Shown: positions 14,224-26,069 of the stretch, piece by piece
Layout of the letters: each line of letters begins with the position of its first letter
Position numbering within the stretch: the stretch's first letter is position 1
Source of the DNA: Akebia trifoliata
Lineage: Eukaryota; Streptophyta; Magnoliopsida; Ranunculales; Lardizabalaceae
Reading direction: 5' to 3'
NCBI GenBank assembly: GCA_017979445.1
Contig: CM030718.1
Span: forward strand, 20,641,021-20,705,020
DNA: 64,000 nucleotides
The notes under the pieces: model-generated
The model's database searches: none
Told to the model about the DNA's origin: nothing
What the model saw: only the letters and a program-made list of their open reading frames with translations
Position numbers and translations under genes: made by a program

Positions 14224-14880
14224 GGTGTGTGTAGAGGGATAAAAATTGGTTTCATCCGTATCATTCATTCGTACCATCAATACATATCTCGAAGCAAACA
14301 CGTGGAGTTCTTCCACTTCTGCAAGGTTTATAGAACAAAATAACCCTTTTCCACTTATCTATTTTCAAATCAATGTTTACGATTTGAATAGTTGAACCTT
14401 CCATCCCAAAGAAAGGTCAACAAAGAGCTAGGGATAAAGGAAGGATGGGGAACAAGAAGATATAAGGTCAGGTCAAAACTAGAAGATCTAAGGTCAAGAT
14501 CGGTAGACACAAGGTCAGGGTTGGGGAAATTCTAATTTGAATGATGTGTCATGAAGGATCACGCTAAATCCCTTATTTGATGGGATTTGAACATGATTTT
14601 GGAAGAATTTAATTGTTAGAATGTGATTAAGTCAAAAATGACTCCAATTAAGCAAGATTTCTTAATTTGGATAAGGGACAAAGAAGGGCAATTGTATTGA
14701 ACTAGAATTATGATTTTTTCTATTTAAAGATAATTCAACTTATTGTAAAAGAGAAAAGAGGAGAAGACGAGGAAGGGAGGGAGATCGAGAAGAGGAAGTC
14801 ATGTAATCGTGAGATTTATAATGAAATGACTCCCTGAACCCGTAGAGATAGACATGTTTCTTGAACAACTTAAAAAACTC
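14224..14880 (+). repeat. Left LTR-like copy of the non-coding element
   Basis: It matches 17,128-17,750 over its length with many substitutions and small indels. It may continue to about 15,020, where TTCTAACA precedes a sequence change. Ends are approximate. Confidence 0.5.
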
Positions 14881-15246
14881 TCGGGTTCTTTATAATAAAT
14901 TTGACTTCTGCAATTGTCATTGTCTATAAGATGCGAATATGGAATCATGAGAAATCACTTTAAAGATACTCTCAATCTATATTGAAGACTATTGTGCTTG
15001 TTTCTAACAATAATTGGAAAACCTTTAGAATTTAAAGGGAATTGATATCGCCATGCATCCATTGATATGGCCAAGTTTCTATATCATTGATGGCTTTCTC
15101 CGGACCTTATTATTATTATATAACAAGGTTCGAGTTGTTACATAAGGGCTATTCTATTTAACATATTTTTTGGAGGGTTTATTGTTGGGGCTGCAAGTGT
15201 TGGAGTCTACAAGGAGTTCTCATCCATGGAGGTGTAACAAAGGCTT

Positions 15247-15275
15247 TTTAATAAATAAATAAATAAATAAATAAA
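15247..15275. repeat. (AAAT)n microsatellite
   Basis: A run of about seven AAAT tetranucleotides. Confidence 0.85.
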
Positions 15276-16383
15276 ACATGATATTCCAAACTGATTTGTT
15301 GCTTACCCAACAAGCAACTTTGGGAGGTGCGTACTACGCTTTTGTACACCTTTGTAAGATATTATTTGGATTGCTTGCCTCAACCAGGTCGACTCATTGA
15401 GTCAGCACATGAAAAGGGACAAAAGTTAAAATTTTATGTCTTGCATCACATCAATTTTTGTGTATCCTTGTAAAATGCCATTAAAAATAAAAAGGGATAT
15501 GGAACCAGTTCGGTTCATTGGGACCCCTAATTCCCACCAAATTGTATTAAGCGATTGTATTGCTCGGGGGCTTAGGTCATATCCATAATTAAGGGTCTCA
15601 CGTGACCTAATTATTACTTTAATTGACTCGTCATACAAATAATATGAGGGTTAAGTGTAAGCACGACTCAAATGAGTCATATTTATTTATTAGAAGCTTG
15701 ACTGGGTAAAATGATATAATTAAGGTACTTAACCAAACCCAATTTACTGAGCTAAATAGGAAAATATCACTTCAATCAAAAAAATTTTACTACATAATAA
15801 GGTGTATTTTTATTTAAATCAAAAACTCGGTCTAGTCACAAGACTCCGTCGAATCAAATTTGTTGCTCAAGATTTTGATTAAGTAGTATATCTTGCCAAG
15901 CCAGTTAAATTGTTCAGGGGGTTTAATCACGCCGAGCATTTTGTTAGTTGGGCCGACTTGACAAATGAGGTTGGGGGCTAATTTCATGTCCAACTCAACC
16001 GAGTATAGGGACTCTATTGAGTTAAGTAGTCTAATTTATTACTCGATTTTTGGCCCTCGAATTAAAAGGCGTACTTGGAGGTTTAGTTTAAGTCTAATTT
16101 GTCAGAAGATATGGCTAAATCCAAACTATGGTGTATAATTGTTAATTCCTATTGGGGGGCTCGGTCCATGTATAACCAAGGACTTGGACTTGGGATTACA
16201 TAAAAAAAATATTTAGAAGGATGGTATTAAAAGTTATTTTCTTTGAAATTTTCAATAAGGTAAGAAAAATGTAATTAGTTTCCTTTCAATTTTATAAGGA
16301 AAAAAGATTATTCTATAAATTTGTGTTATTAAAAAGATAATATTCTATGACCTTTATGATATCTATTTGTTTAAGTTATTCAA

Positions 16384-16720
16384 GTCGGTTCAATGAACCA
16401 GACCTTCTTCTCAAGGGGAGCAGGTCAAAAAACAAGGATAAGGTCGATTAAATGAATTAGACCTTACTCGTCGATTCAACGAACTAGACCTTACTTATCG
16501 ACTCCATGAATCAACAAGGCAAGGTAGGGTAAGGTCGATTCAACGAACTAGACCTTACTCTTTGATTCAATGAAACGACAAGGCAGAGTAGGGTAAGGTC
16601 AGTTCAATGAACTAGACCTTACTCTTTGATTCAACGAATCAACAAAACAATGTTAGGATAAGGTTAGTTCAGCAAACCAGACCTTACTCTTCGATTCAAC
16701 AAATCAATAAGATAAGGGCA
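16384..16720. repeat. Minisatellite, 64-65 bp period
   Basis: Units starting TAAGGTYRRTTCARYGAAC at 16,530, 16,594 and 16,659 repeat a 64-65 bp sequence containing AGACCTTACTC and GATTCAAYGAAWC. A related longer unit starts at 16,439 and a partial unit near 16,384. Units differ by several substitutions, so the array is old. It lies between the two LTR-like copies. Confidence 0.8.
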
Positions 16721-17127
16721 ACATTTCAATGGGTTATTCTATTATTTATCAAAGTCCTGGATCATTCTAGGATCTAAGTCCAATATGAAATTTCAATTGA
16801 TTATTTTATTATTTATCTAAATCTTGGATCGTTTTGGGATACAAGACCGATATTAGATTTCGATCTTATTTATTTATCAAAGTCTTGACTCATTTAAGGA
16901 GCTAAACCCGACTTACAGGATAGTTGATTCTATTATTGAAGCATCTACTTATTGTAGGAGCTCGACTAAGTAAAAGATCAGATTTGTAAAAGAATAAAGA
17001 AAAAAATAATTTTGGGGAATAAATAACCTTACTAGTTCGAAAATTAGAAATGGTATTTACTTAAATCGAAAGTATTTCTCGAAGGCGGATCTCGATACAT
17101 CAATTTCCACCTTCAAGAAAGAGTTCT

Positions 17128-17750
17128 ATGGAGGGATAAAAATTGACTTCGCCCAGACTACTCATTTGCACCATCAACACATAGCTCAAGGCAAACACGT
17201 GGGGTTATTTGGGTCAAAAACTAAAGAACCAGAAGGGTAGGAAGGCCGAGGGCAAATGAAGGTCAGCATAAAACCAGGGGTAAAGGAAGGACAAAAATAA
17301 AAAGATATAAGGTTGGAAAAAGTCAGGGTCAAAACCAGAAGATCCAAGGTTAGGATCGAAACAAAAAAACCCAAGGTCAGGGTCAGAACCAGAAGACCCA
17401 AGGTCAAGATAGGGGGAATTACCTCTCGAATGACGTGTCATGACGGATCACACCAAATTCCTTATTTGACAGGGTTTGGGTGTGATTTTGGAAGGATTTC
17501 ATTGTTAGAATATGATCAAGTAAAAAATGACTCCAATTAAGTAAGATTTCTTAATTTGGATAAGGGATAATAAAAGCAATTGTAATTGAACTAGAATTAG
17601 GATTTTTTTCCTATGTGGGAGGATTTTTTTTTCTATTTAAAGAGCATTAAGACCACTGTAAAGGGGGAGGGAGGAGAAGAAGAGACTGATAAGAGGAGGT
17701 CATGTAACCGTGAGATTTATAGTAGAATGACTCCTCGAGCCTGTGGATGT
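17128..17750 (+). repeat. Right LTR-like copy of the non-coding element
   Basis: Direct diverged copy of 14,224-14,880. Similarity stops after CTCGAGCCTGTGGATG (17,736-17,751). Beyond that lies a CGGTT/AACCCG-rich segment (about 17,752-17,890) resembling ends of plant hAT-like repeats, so this copy may be cut by another insertion. Confidence 0.5.
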
Positions 17751-17760
17751 AAGGTTGGTC

Positions 17761-18295
17761 TCGGTTCAATTTTGACCTTTGAAACTTGAACCCGGACTGA
17801 ACCCAAACCCAAAATCTTCGGGTTGGTCTTAGTTTTAGTCATACCCAGACCAAACCCAGAAATTCGGTTTGATTTTACCCGAACATAGAGAGGGAAAGAA
17901 ACGTGGATGTAGGATCTAAGAGACCTAAAATGTTGCACTTACAATAGCTTCACTCCCTAAGGTCTAAGATTAAAAACTATTTTCAATTGTGTCAAAAATC
18001 TAGCTACAACCCTTTAAATGCATTGTTTATTATTAGAGAAAAACGAAGTTTTTGCATGTAAAGTCAAGGTTTCGATTCAGCTAGAAAGAGATTAAGGTTA
18101 CGAAACTGTTATTTTCTTGACGTATAAGTGATGTAAAAAAAAAAAAAGCCTTCATACAAATTGGGGAACTTTCAAGGTTTAAACGCCTACTATTTTGGAC
18201 AGGAAGATGCCTTCAAATAATTATAAGTATAAAAAAAACCCTAGGACTTAATTAGGGCAACCGACACAATAGCTGAATTGTTGTGTAATATAGGT
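17761..18295. other. Non-coding repeat-like DNA
   Basis: No gene seen. The first 130 bases are rich in CGGTT and AACCC words in both orientations, a composition typical of hAT-like transposon ends. The rest is AT-rich. Confidence 0.3.
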
Positions 18296-18600
18296 TAAAA
18301 GTTCCGGAATGAGCTGATTTTTGGTGAAAATGATCATCCCATTCCAAAGCTTCTAACCCCATCAAAATTGGTTTAAAAAATGGATGATTTATGGTTCATG
18401 AACTTGTTTAGATGGGGTTAGAAGTTTCGTAATGGGTTGGTTTTTTGTGAGGATGATTTCCTCGTCATAGAGATCATGCTCACCAAAAATCATCATCATC
18501 ATCACCAAAAATCAACTCATTCCATAACTTCTAACCCATATAAGACAAAATAATTTGGCTAAGGTGTGGGTTTCCCTTATTAATTCGTGGGGTGATTTTA
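18296..18600. repeat. Foldback repeat family, copy 1
   Basis: It shares order and sequence with 21,227-21,550: AAAAGTTYYRGAATGAG at the start, CTTCTAAYCC, repeated TGATTTTTGGTGA words with inverted partners TCACCAAAAATCA, CTTTTAACCCATATAAGA-like, then TTATTAATTC and GTGATTT at the end. Internal inverted repeats would fold into a branched hairpin. No ORF. It looks like a MITE or foldback family; superfamily unknown. Confidence 0.6.
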
Positions 18601-20370
18601 TAATTACCCTAATTATAATCCAAACTCATGTTATTGTTTGAGACATGTGGAATAGTGTGCCTTACTCAAGGAATATAGAAGTTTGGCCATGCTAATGGTA
18701 GATCATACATCAAATATCATGTTATCGGTGATTTCTAGTTATTGGATTTGAAGGATTTTCTAAAGAGTTGCGTGAGCAAAAAGTCACAACCCAAATTATA
18801 CAGACAAGTGTGTATGTTCGAACAATCAAAATCCAAGTTGACTTGTCAACAGTTTTGGTAACTGTCTAGAGAGGCTATATTCTCATTACTTTTCTCATTT
18901 GAATTCATTCAATTTTTGAGTTTTTTATTTACATGACGCCCTGTTGTTTTAAGAGATTTATTTGTGTGTCCTTGCGAGTACAAATCACAGTACAAGTTCA
19001 GAGTGTTGTTTTGTATACTAGGAGTGTTTTCTTGTACACGTGTGAAGTGTTGTATCTTGGGAGACAGACGTCCAAAGGTTGTTAGAACATCACAATGGTA
19101 AAATCTGTCTTAAGGCTATTATGTCTAATACAAGTCTCGTTCATTTCAATATTAAAATAGTCATTTACGATATTTCAAATTTATTTTGTTATTTTATTTT
19201 ACAATCTTTTCTATATATTGTCTATAATCTAACATCACAAGTGTTAATAGGTTCTACTGAGACTTAGAAGCGGGATGGCCACTTTAAAAAAAATTCCAAA
19301 ACGAGAGGGCATTTGCCACCTTGGAAGGATTCCATCGTGGGAGCAAGTGAATACAAGATCAGGATTTGAAGACGTCGTAATAGCCTATAAATTATGGAAA
19401 GAGATATATATGTACTTTAGTAATTAAAGGAAAATTAAAGTTTTTAAATGGTAAGACAATGAAAAGGGAAGCATTGCGATACTTTAATTTTTTGTGATTT
19501 TGACTTAGGCATTAGAGCATCTTTGGTAAGTACCACATCGATGCTCAAGAATTGGATTGGAGGTGAATTGGAACGAAAAATCATCTATTGGAAATGAACA
19601 AAATCATTAGTGAAAAACATGGCAAGCTTAACTCAAAGTAGATCTTTTGGTTAAAGGTAGGTTTCTCAATAAGAAGGGAGTGTAACATAATATCATGCAA
19701 TCCTCGTTCAAACACATGTGAAACCGGTAGATGATAATTCAAAAAATAAAATAAAATAAATGTGTGGAAGAAAATTTTGTTGGATAACGAACTACTTCAA
19801 CAATAATTGTTGTAAGATAGACATCAATAAGAGTGGTTGCTAATGGATTACTAGCATAAAGAGGAAACACACACTCAAAATAGTGAAATGAGTAGAGGAG
19901 CATTGGATATTGAGAAGACTAATAGTAATTATACTGCTTTGGAGGGCATTATGTAACATTCATATAAGCTTAAAAGAAGTTAAAGAGATGAAAACAAGGA
20001 GAGGATGGGGAAAGGAAGGATATGCTGGACATTTCTCCATGCTTTTGGGCGATACATATTTTTTTACTTTTTGGGCTTGTCGTGGGTACCCACACCCTTC
20101 AGGTGAAACTAATCCCATGGTCACATGCACCACCCCCTCGGAAAGCCGTACGATGCAATTGGTTGAGTCAAGGGTCAACTAGACCTCGAGAGCGGAAAAC
20201 ATATTAGAATGGTTCTCTTTCTTATAGAGGAAAGGGAGAAAGACCTATCTATTTTACAATTAAAGCCCTTACCAACTTAGAAATTAGATATTCAAAGTTG
20301 GAAAAGGTAAGTAAGCCTTGCCCAATCCATTTAATACAATATTTGAGGCCATACTTTTAGGGAAATGACA
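18601..20370. other. Intergenic DNA without recognised gene
   Basis: I see no coding sequence with domain features. The open frames near 19,910-20,200 on both strands overlap a stretch containing GTCGTGGGTACCCACACCC and CCCCTCGGAAAGCCGTACG. It looks like a transposon remnant of unknown class, since it is richer in GC than its surroundings and shows no protein similarity I can name. Confidence 0.35.
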
Positions 20371-20706
20371 TATGTGTCGATACTGTGTACCATTTAAAAT
20401 GAGAGCTGTTATTGGCATATCAACTTTTACTTATTGCGTACACCTCGATAAAAAATAAAAAATGGAAAATTTTCAAAATGTGCGTAACTTATGTCCAAAT
20501 TCTGATTTCGGTACACTAATCATTTTAATTCCCAAAACATGCATTTCGAGTGAATTCATCACTTTTATAATCAATGAATTCGGTGGTATATCTACAAATT
20601 CGTAAATATTTCGTCATATTCAAAACACAAAATAGATATTCACCCTGATAAAAAAAAAATCACTGAATGATTTAGAACACGTAAAAGTTGGGGTACCAAT
20701 GGTACT

Positions 20707-20752
20707 TCTCTCTTTTTTCTTTTTTCTTTTTTCTTTTTTCTTTTTTATTATA
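20707..20752. repeat. (CTTTTTT)n microsatellite
   Basis: Heptamer repeat CTTTTTT, about six units. Confidence 0.85.
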
Positions 20753-20982
20753 TTTTTATTTTTACGTATAGGATTTTATATGAGCCTAATCTTAATGGTA
20801 AAGAACTGTTGAAATTATTTGAATGAGTTTTATAATGATTTCTAACATTGATTATTACCTTGAGCCAAATCTTTGTAATATTTGAATAGTGAGTTTTAAT
20901 CCTTAATTGGGGTGTGTAAATAAATTAAGAAAATGGGATTCCAATAGCAACTCTCTTTAATGTTGATATTTTTTTAGAACTA

Positions 20983-21042
20983 CTATTGCCACACCAATAC
21001 CTATATCATCACCAAAAATTGGTGTGGCAATAGCAACTCTCT
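20983..21042. repeat. Short foldback with GCCACACCAA arms
   Basis: CTATTGCCACACCAAT is followed by a short loop and the inverted ATTGGTGTGGCAATAG. The arm motif recurs in the foldback at 23,974-24,098, so the two may be ends of one small MITE family. Confidence 0.55.
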
Positions 21043-21084
21043 ATTTTGTTTTTTCAAATTAATTTTCATGAGCCATCCAATGAT

Positions 21085-21162
21085 AACTTACCCGTCAAAG
21101 TTACTCTTTGAGTAATTACCACCCCCAACTTACCCGTCAAAGTTACTCTTTGAGTAATTACA
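21085..21162. repeat. Tandem duplication, 42 bp period
   Basis: The 36-base segment beginning AACTTACCCGTCAAAGTTAC occurs twice without mismatch, starting at 21,085 and 21,127, separated by ACCCCC-type spacer. Identity of the copies implies a recent event. Confidence 0.85.
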
Positions 21163-21226
21163 AAAGTACCCCATGAGTTAATAATAGTAATTCACATTAT
21201 AATTGAATTATTTTATTTTATATTGA

Positions 21227-21550
21227 TTAAAAGTTTTAGAATGAGTTGATTTTTTATGAGGATGATCTCTATGATGAGTAGATCATTCTCACCAAAAATC
21301 AGTCCATTTAGAAACTTCTAATCCCTTCAAAATAAGTTCAAGAATCGTACATCATTCATAATTATTTTTTTGTGAATCATTTTTTATGGTGTGGGAAGTT
21401 TCAGAATGAGCTTATTTTTTGTAAAGATGATTTTCTCATCATAGACATCACACTCACCAAACATTAGTTCATTCAGAGACTTTTAACCCATATAAGATAA
21501 AAAAAACTGACTACAATATGGGTTACCCTTATTAATTCACAGCGTGATTT
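21227..21550. repeat. Foldback repeat family, copy 2
   Basis: Second copy of the family at 18,296-18,600, in the same orientation, with the same succession of GAATGAG, TGAGGATGAT, TCACCAAAAATCA, TTTTAACCCATATAAGA and TTATTAATTC words and moderate divergence. Confidence 0.6.
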
Positions 21551-23701
21551 ACTCTTACTCTTGTCAATCGTTAAACATACCAAGAGGTGTGGGCTTCAAA
21601 TCCAATGAAGGAAAAAAAAAAAAAAATTATTCACAGTGGAGTTAAAAATCACCAAACTGATTTTATTATCTTAGACCCATCAAAAAGTTCATTTGTCAGA
21701 AAGAGATCAAATTGGCATGAAAGATCTGATTGGTGTGAAGTCCGGCCCTACCAATTGTGGAACTACAGCCGCAATCAATGTGTACGACACACATACACAG
21801 AATCATTCAATCTCATTTCTTTTAAAAATGCAACCGACAATAACTATACCATTATTTATTTATTTTGACGGTGAATGAGGTTCAGTAAGGCCTTAATTGT
21901 CTAAATAAGTAGTTGTAATTAAGTAGGTTAGGGAATCTATTGTTCATTGTGGGGTCCACTTATAAAGGTAGAAGAATCTGTGAGACGATCACGTTAGTTG
22001 TCAGGTTCAGCGGTTATTGTCAGACGTAGCGATCTGTAGGCGAACATATCCAACTATAAAAAGATTTTAAATGACGTAAGATATCCTGGGCTGTCTTTGC
22101 AGATTTAGTTACCTACAGTGGCTTCTAGGCTTTGCCAAATCCAGATCATCCTCTATCATTGACACGGCCCATTGAAAATGCCAAATGGCCCATTCTTTCG
22201 GGCCACAGGCCTACTCTTTTCTGATCCTATAGACTCACAGATCATCCTAATTGTTGTAACATTTGTATTATATTACATGGAAATTCATTGGAAAGTCAGT
22301 TTGAAAGGGATATTATTTCAACATTTAGCCAAAAACGAAAGTCCAAATTTCCTTAAGAGTATTGATTTGGGTGATGAGACATTCACATGGATAATTTTGG
22401 AGGCTCTCCTACTCATGATTTTAAAATTCTTTTTGACGTCTCGTCGTCTCGCCCATGAACAAGACTGAGTCGTCTTAGATGAGTTTTCTAATATGTTTAA
22501 GTTGTCTCGTTTAACAATAAGAAAAATGTACTGTGATTTAAAATCTCATCCAATATGTTTAACTTGTCTATCTTGTCTCATTGGTGGAGGATACCAAGAC
22601 CTATCAGATGAGTTGTCTCAGACAAGATTTAAAACCATTCTCTTACTTGAGCACTGAAGATTTGTCTAAAATACCTTAACAACACCTTAGCTTTCTTGAA
22701 TTTATGACCTAGATCAGATTTTTTTTAAAAAGAAAAAAAAAATTGAATTATTTTTTTGGCATGATCAAAACCATTGAAATCCCCCAATTTAAAATTCAAA
22801 TCATGCCGTGAATTTTTTCATTTTAACTTTTTATTAATTTTTTAAGATTTTGTTCTCTACATATTTGTGGCATTAGATCATGTTTTTGCATTCCATGAGA
22901 GATGGATGATCACGGAAATTTCTTAACCAATAGAGTTAGGAAAAAAAACATTCTACTTTATATGGATGTTATTGTCCCACCAACTTTTAATTATAACACA
23001 CAAAACAAGAATAAATCCAATTGCCTCCACCATCGTGTCATTTTGAAAACAAATTTTAAATACATTGTGTCATCTTAAAAACAAATCATTTAAATCAATC
23101 CTTCTCTACCATTGGATTCTCAAATATAAAAAAAAATGTGTAATGATTTTCTAACGCTCCCCTTTGACAAACATTTCATCACAAAAACGTAAGTCATTTC
23201 CTTGGGATACGCATAATCATAAATCTTTTTCTTGTGTATCCCGGGCAAATGATCTGTGGTTCTGTGATGGCGGTGTGTGTCAGAGGGGGCATCATATTAT
23301 CACAACTCAAAAGAAAAACAAGTAAAATTTTATATTTTATTTTATTCTTAAATAAATGAATATTTTTTTAAATGGTGAATAGTAATATAAAGGGGGGGGG
23401 GTGGACTTAGAGTTCATCATGGTTTAGAGGGGACTTTTCCCTTCAAATTTAAAGAATGTGTGTTTTGGATGGACCTTTTGATTCTCGGAATGTGATCTCA
23501 GATACGAGGGGAGTTTGCATGCCTCATTAGGAAAGAGATCATCGGAGTATAACACAAGATCGCCTTTTTCTTACTACCAGTTGAAAGTGTTGGTTGGAGA
23601 TTCTCTTATTGTTCCCTCCCCTTCATTGGGTTTGAGTTTGAAGAATACATAATGGAATGTTTATATTAAAAAATGAAAAATAGTGACCAATATTCCCATT
23701 T
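21551..23701. other. AT-rich intergenic DNA without recognised gene
   Basis: No supported gene. Short ORFs (such as 22,172-22,468) have no domain features. Words of the GATGAGACGACTC / TGTCTCGTC type cluster at 22,370-22,640, and related words occur near 2,340-2,480. This may be a decayed dispersed repeat but is too diverged to define. Confidence 0.35.
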
Positions 23702-23709
23702 TTACTATT

Positions 23710-23935
23710 AGGTTGGGATCCAATGACTCCTAAGAATTACTCATGAAAAAAACACACGATCCCAACCCTTAAAATGAAAAATCCAATGGTTGAGATTTAT
23801 CCTCGGAATAAGTATCTCTGAGATTTGTGTTATCAAGCTACTCATAAAACTTAACCATTGGATTTTGTATTTAAAGGGTTGGGATCATGTGTTTTTCTCA
23901 TGAGTCATTCTTAGGAGTCAACGGATCTTGACCCA
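23710..23935. mobile_element. hAT-like MITE with long terminal inverted repeats
   Basis: The left arm (from 23,710, AGGTTGGGATCCAATGACTC, running through CATGAAAAAAACACACGATC and CCAATGGTTGAG) is the imperfect inverse of the right arm (ending GGAGTCAACGGATCTTGACC CA near 23,935). Arms are about 85-90 bp around a short centre. The 8-bp sequence TTACTATT flanks both sides (23,702-23,709 and 23,936-23,943), the target duplication size of hAT transposons. It is non-coding and would depend on a transposase elsewhere. Confidence 0.8.
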
Positions 23936-23973
23936 TTACTATTTAGTCACATGAATGGGTGTGTTTATAAAAG

Positions 23974-24098
23974 AGATATTCTACTGCCACATCAACTTTT
24001 GCTAATGCCACCTCAATTCATATGTAAATCATCAAGAATTAGCAAACATCTTGGGGTGGAATTAGCAAAAGTTGGTGTGGCAATAAAAGTTATCTTGT
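23974..24098. repeat. Small MITE-like foldback
   Basis: GCCACATCAACTTTTGCTAA at 23,985 is mirrored by TTAGCAAAAGTTGGTGTGGC ending near 24,081, with weaker pairing beyond. The loop is about 40 bases. No clear target duplication was found. Confidence 0.65.
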
Positions 24099-25138
24099 AA
24101 AAAGAGGTAGCAATTAAAGTATTACAAGAAAATTACTTAAAGCCCTTGTAAAAGGGTTTTTTTTCTAAATAATCCCTAAGTTTTCGATGGTAACTTGGCA
24201 GGACATTTAGTAAACTTTTTCTTTCTAAATGGTCCTTAGACTTCATCTCCCATAATTGAATGCTTTAACTATTCGAACTCATCATTTTCATCAAAAAATT
24301 GTATTTTGACATCTCAACCAGCTTCGGAGACTCCATTTTGTCGAAAAAGATTTAAGGAAGAAAAATAAGTCATTTTCAAGAAATTTTTTTTTTAAATATT
24401 TTGAAGATATATATAAAAAACTAGGGTTAAAATTTTCTCAATTTAATTTCGGTACTCACCTATGTCGGCACCAGTTATTCACTCTAGTCTTAGCCTTACA
24501 CACACAACAGTAAAGACCTTAGTCCTTTCTTTTATTTTTGCACAGTTTCTAGGATTACAAGCTCACACCCATTGTATTCCTATCACAATAGAGGTTGTCC
24601 CTATATAAGGACAACAATCTACAATAACTATCCCGATGTCATCAAATGACACATGTACAATATAAACAAGAATGACTTACATCAACTTATAGGGCTTTCT
24701 TACCAAAGGGAAGACATATGGTTTTACCACCATTGTCTTCATTTTACACAAAGACATCTGTCATTTCTGGAAACAATTTCTCCAACATCTTGCTAAGTGT
24801 CACCATCCCATGTGATCACTAAATAACCATTCCAAAGAGTCTCATGATGCCACATATTTCATAACCATCTTTCAACATATGTTTTGTCTAAGGAACATAA
24901 TTACCAACTGTTAGGACAACCCACAAAATCAACCAAACTATTGTAACTTTCATAACTTGTCATGTTACATTCAAGCATGCTTTTGTACAATTCAATGCCT
25001 TTGCTTCAGCTATGTTCTCGAGTCACCACGCAGATGTCACCATTATGCTTGGGGTGCTTAAGCTGATCGCCTATGCACACCCCTCATTTTTTGCCATGTC
25101 CTTGGGTACATATACACTATGTATCCACACGAGTTATG
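24099..25138. other. AT-rich DNA without recognised gene
   Basis: No supported coding sequence. It adjoins the end of the minus-strand LTR at 25,139, so part of it may be the target sequence of that insertion or element interior; no PBS-like sequence was found next to the LTR end. Confidence 0.35.
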
Positions 25139-26069
25139 TGAAAGCGCCCTTAATCCGCGGGTGCGGATCCACTTTTTATTTTTTTGGGAGTCATCGCCTA
25201 ATTTTACAATCTAGGAATCGAAACATGAATCTAAACAGATAAAAAATACTAATCTAAGAAAAAAATGAGTCTAGAGATCACGTTACGGGATTGAAAGGTG
25301 TTACGCACTAATCCCGTCAGGTAAACGTCAGTCTCTACTTTTTCCAAAGTTTTACATTGCAAAAAAATGACCTAAAAATTAAAACACCTTCTTTACCTGA
25401 GTGATTGCAATGATTGATTCCTTCAGAATTGACGGAGAGCGTTCCTTGTATGAGTCTTCCTACTTTTGTCTCTGTCAATAGATCTGCTTTTGATCTCCGA
25501 AATGAGGTATGCTCCTCCTAGATCTGAATTTTTTTTTGACTTTTCGAGATTTTTTAAGAATTTCTAGGTATTTTTTAGGTGAAAAAATAGGATTTGGGTG
25601 TTAGGTATGGACTTGGGGCCTTAGATTTAGGATTTTGGAAAGTTTTGAGAGAGTTTTGGCCTTTCTTTCCTAGGACTTTTCTTGGCCTGCGAGTTTAGGT
25701 GGTGGAAACTCCGTTTTAAAGAGCTTTTTGGGAGATTAATGTTTTCATTAGGTCTCTTCAAGATAAGGTTAAGTTGTTTAATTAGGATTTTGAATCTTAC
25801 ATAGAATGAATTTTTTTTAATTTTTGAAGAACCTCCAATGGTAGGTTCTTTATTAAATTATATTTTTTAATTCTTTGGGACCCCCGGAGGAGGACTCTTT
25901 ATTAAATATCATGTGGGCCCCACTTAAATAAATGGGTCACTATTTAAAATTTGGCCAGTAGGCTTAATTAATTGATTTTATTTATTCAAAAAATTTAATT
26001 TAATTTATTAATATTTCATTGTACATTAATTAATATTTTAATTATTAGTTTTAGATTTTTGATTGTTAG
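25139..26069 (-). repeat. Diverged A-family Tat LTR, truncated by insertion of element B
   Basis: Read on the minus strand it follows the A-family LTR: a CCTAGGAAA-type leader, GATCTAGGAGGAGCATACCT, AGATCAAAAGCAGATC, GTAGAGACTGACG, the CGGGATTAGTGCGTAACACC / CAATCCCGTAAC pair, GCGATGACTCCC, GGATCCGC and a final GGGCGCTTTCA. The minus-strand 5' part is missing because the segment stops at 26,069, exactly where element B's LTR begins. It also contains GGGGGTCCCAAAGAATTAAA, shared with the LTR at 62,842 but not with the LTRs of element A. Confidence 0.75.

Larger units (their letters stand above)
14224..17760 (+). mobile_element. Degenerate LTR element pair without coding interior
   Basis: Two diverged direct copies are visible, about 14,224-14,880 and 17,128-17,750. 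Shared landmarks in the same order are a GGGATAAAAATTG block, CACGTGG, several AAGGTCAGG/AGGTCAAGAT repeats, ATGATGTGTCATGA / ATGACGTGTCATGA, TTGTTAGAATRTGATYAAGT, AATGACTCCAATTAAG, TTTCTTAATTTGGATAAGGG, and GTCATGTAAYCGTGAGATTTATA. The 2.2 kb between them has no gag or pol similarity that I can see and includes a minisatellite. This fits an old non-autonomous LTR element of LARD/TRIM type, or two solo remnants of one family. Strand is inferred from the order of landmarks. Confidence 0.5.
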
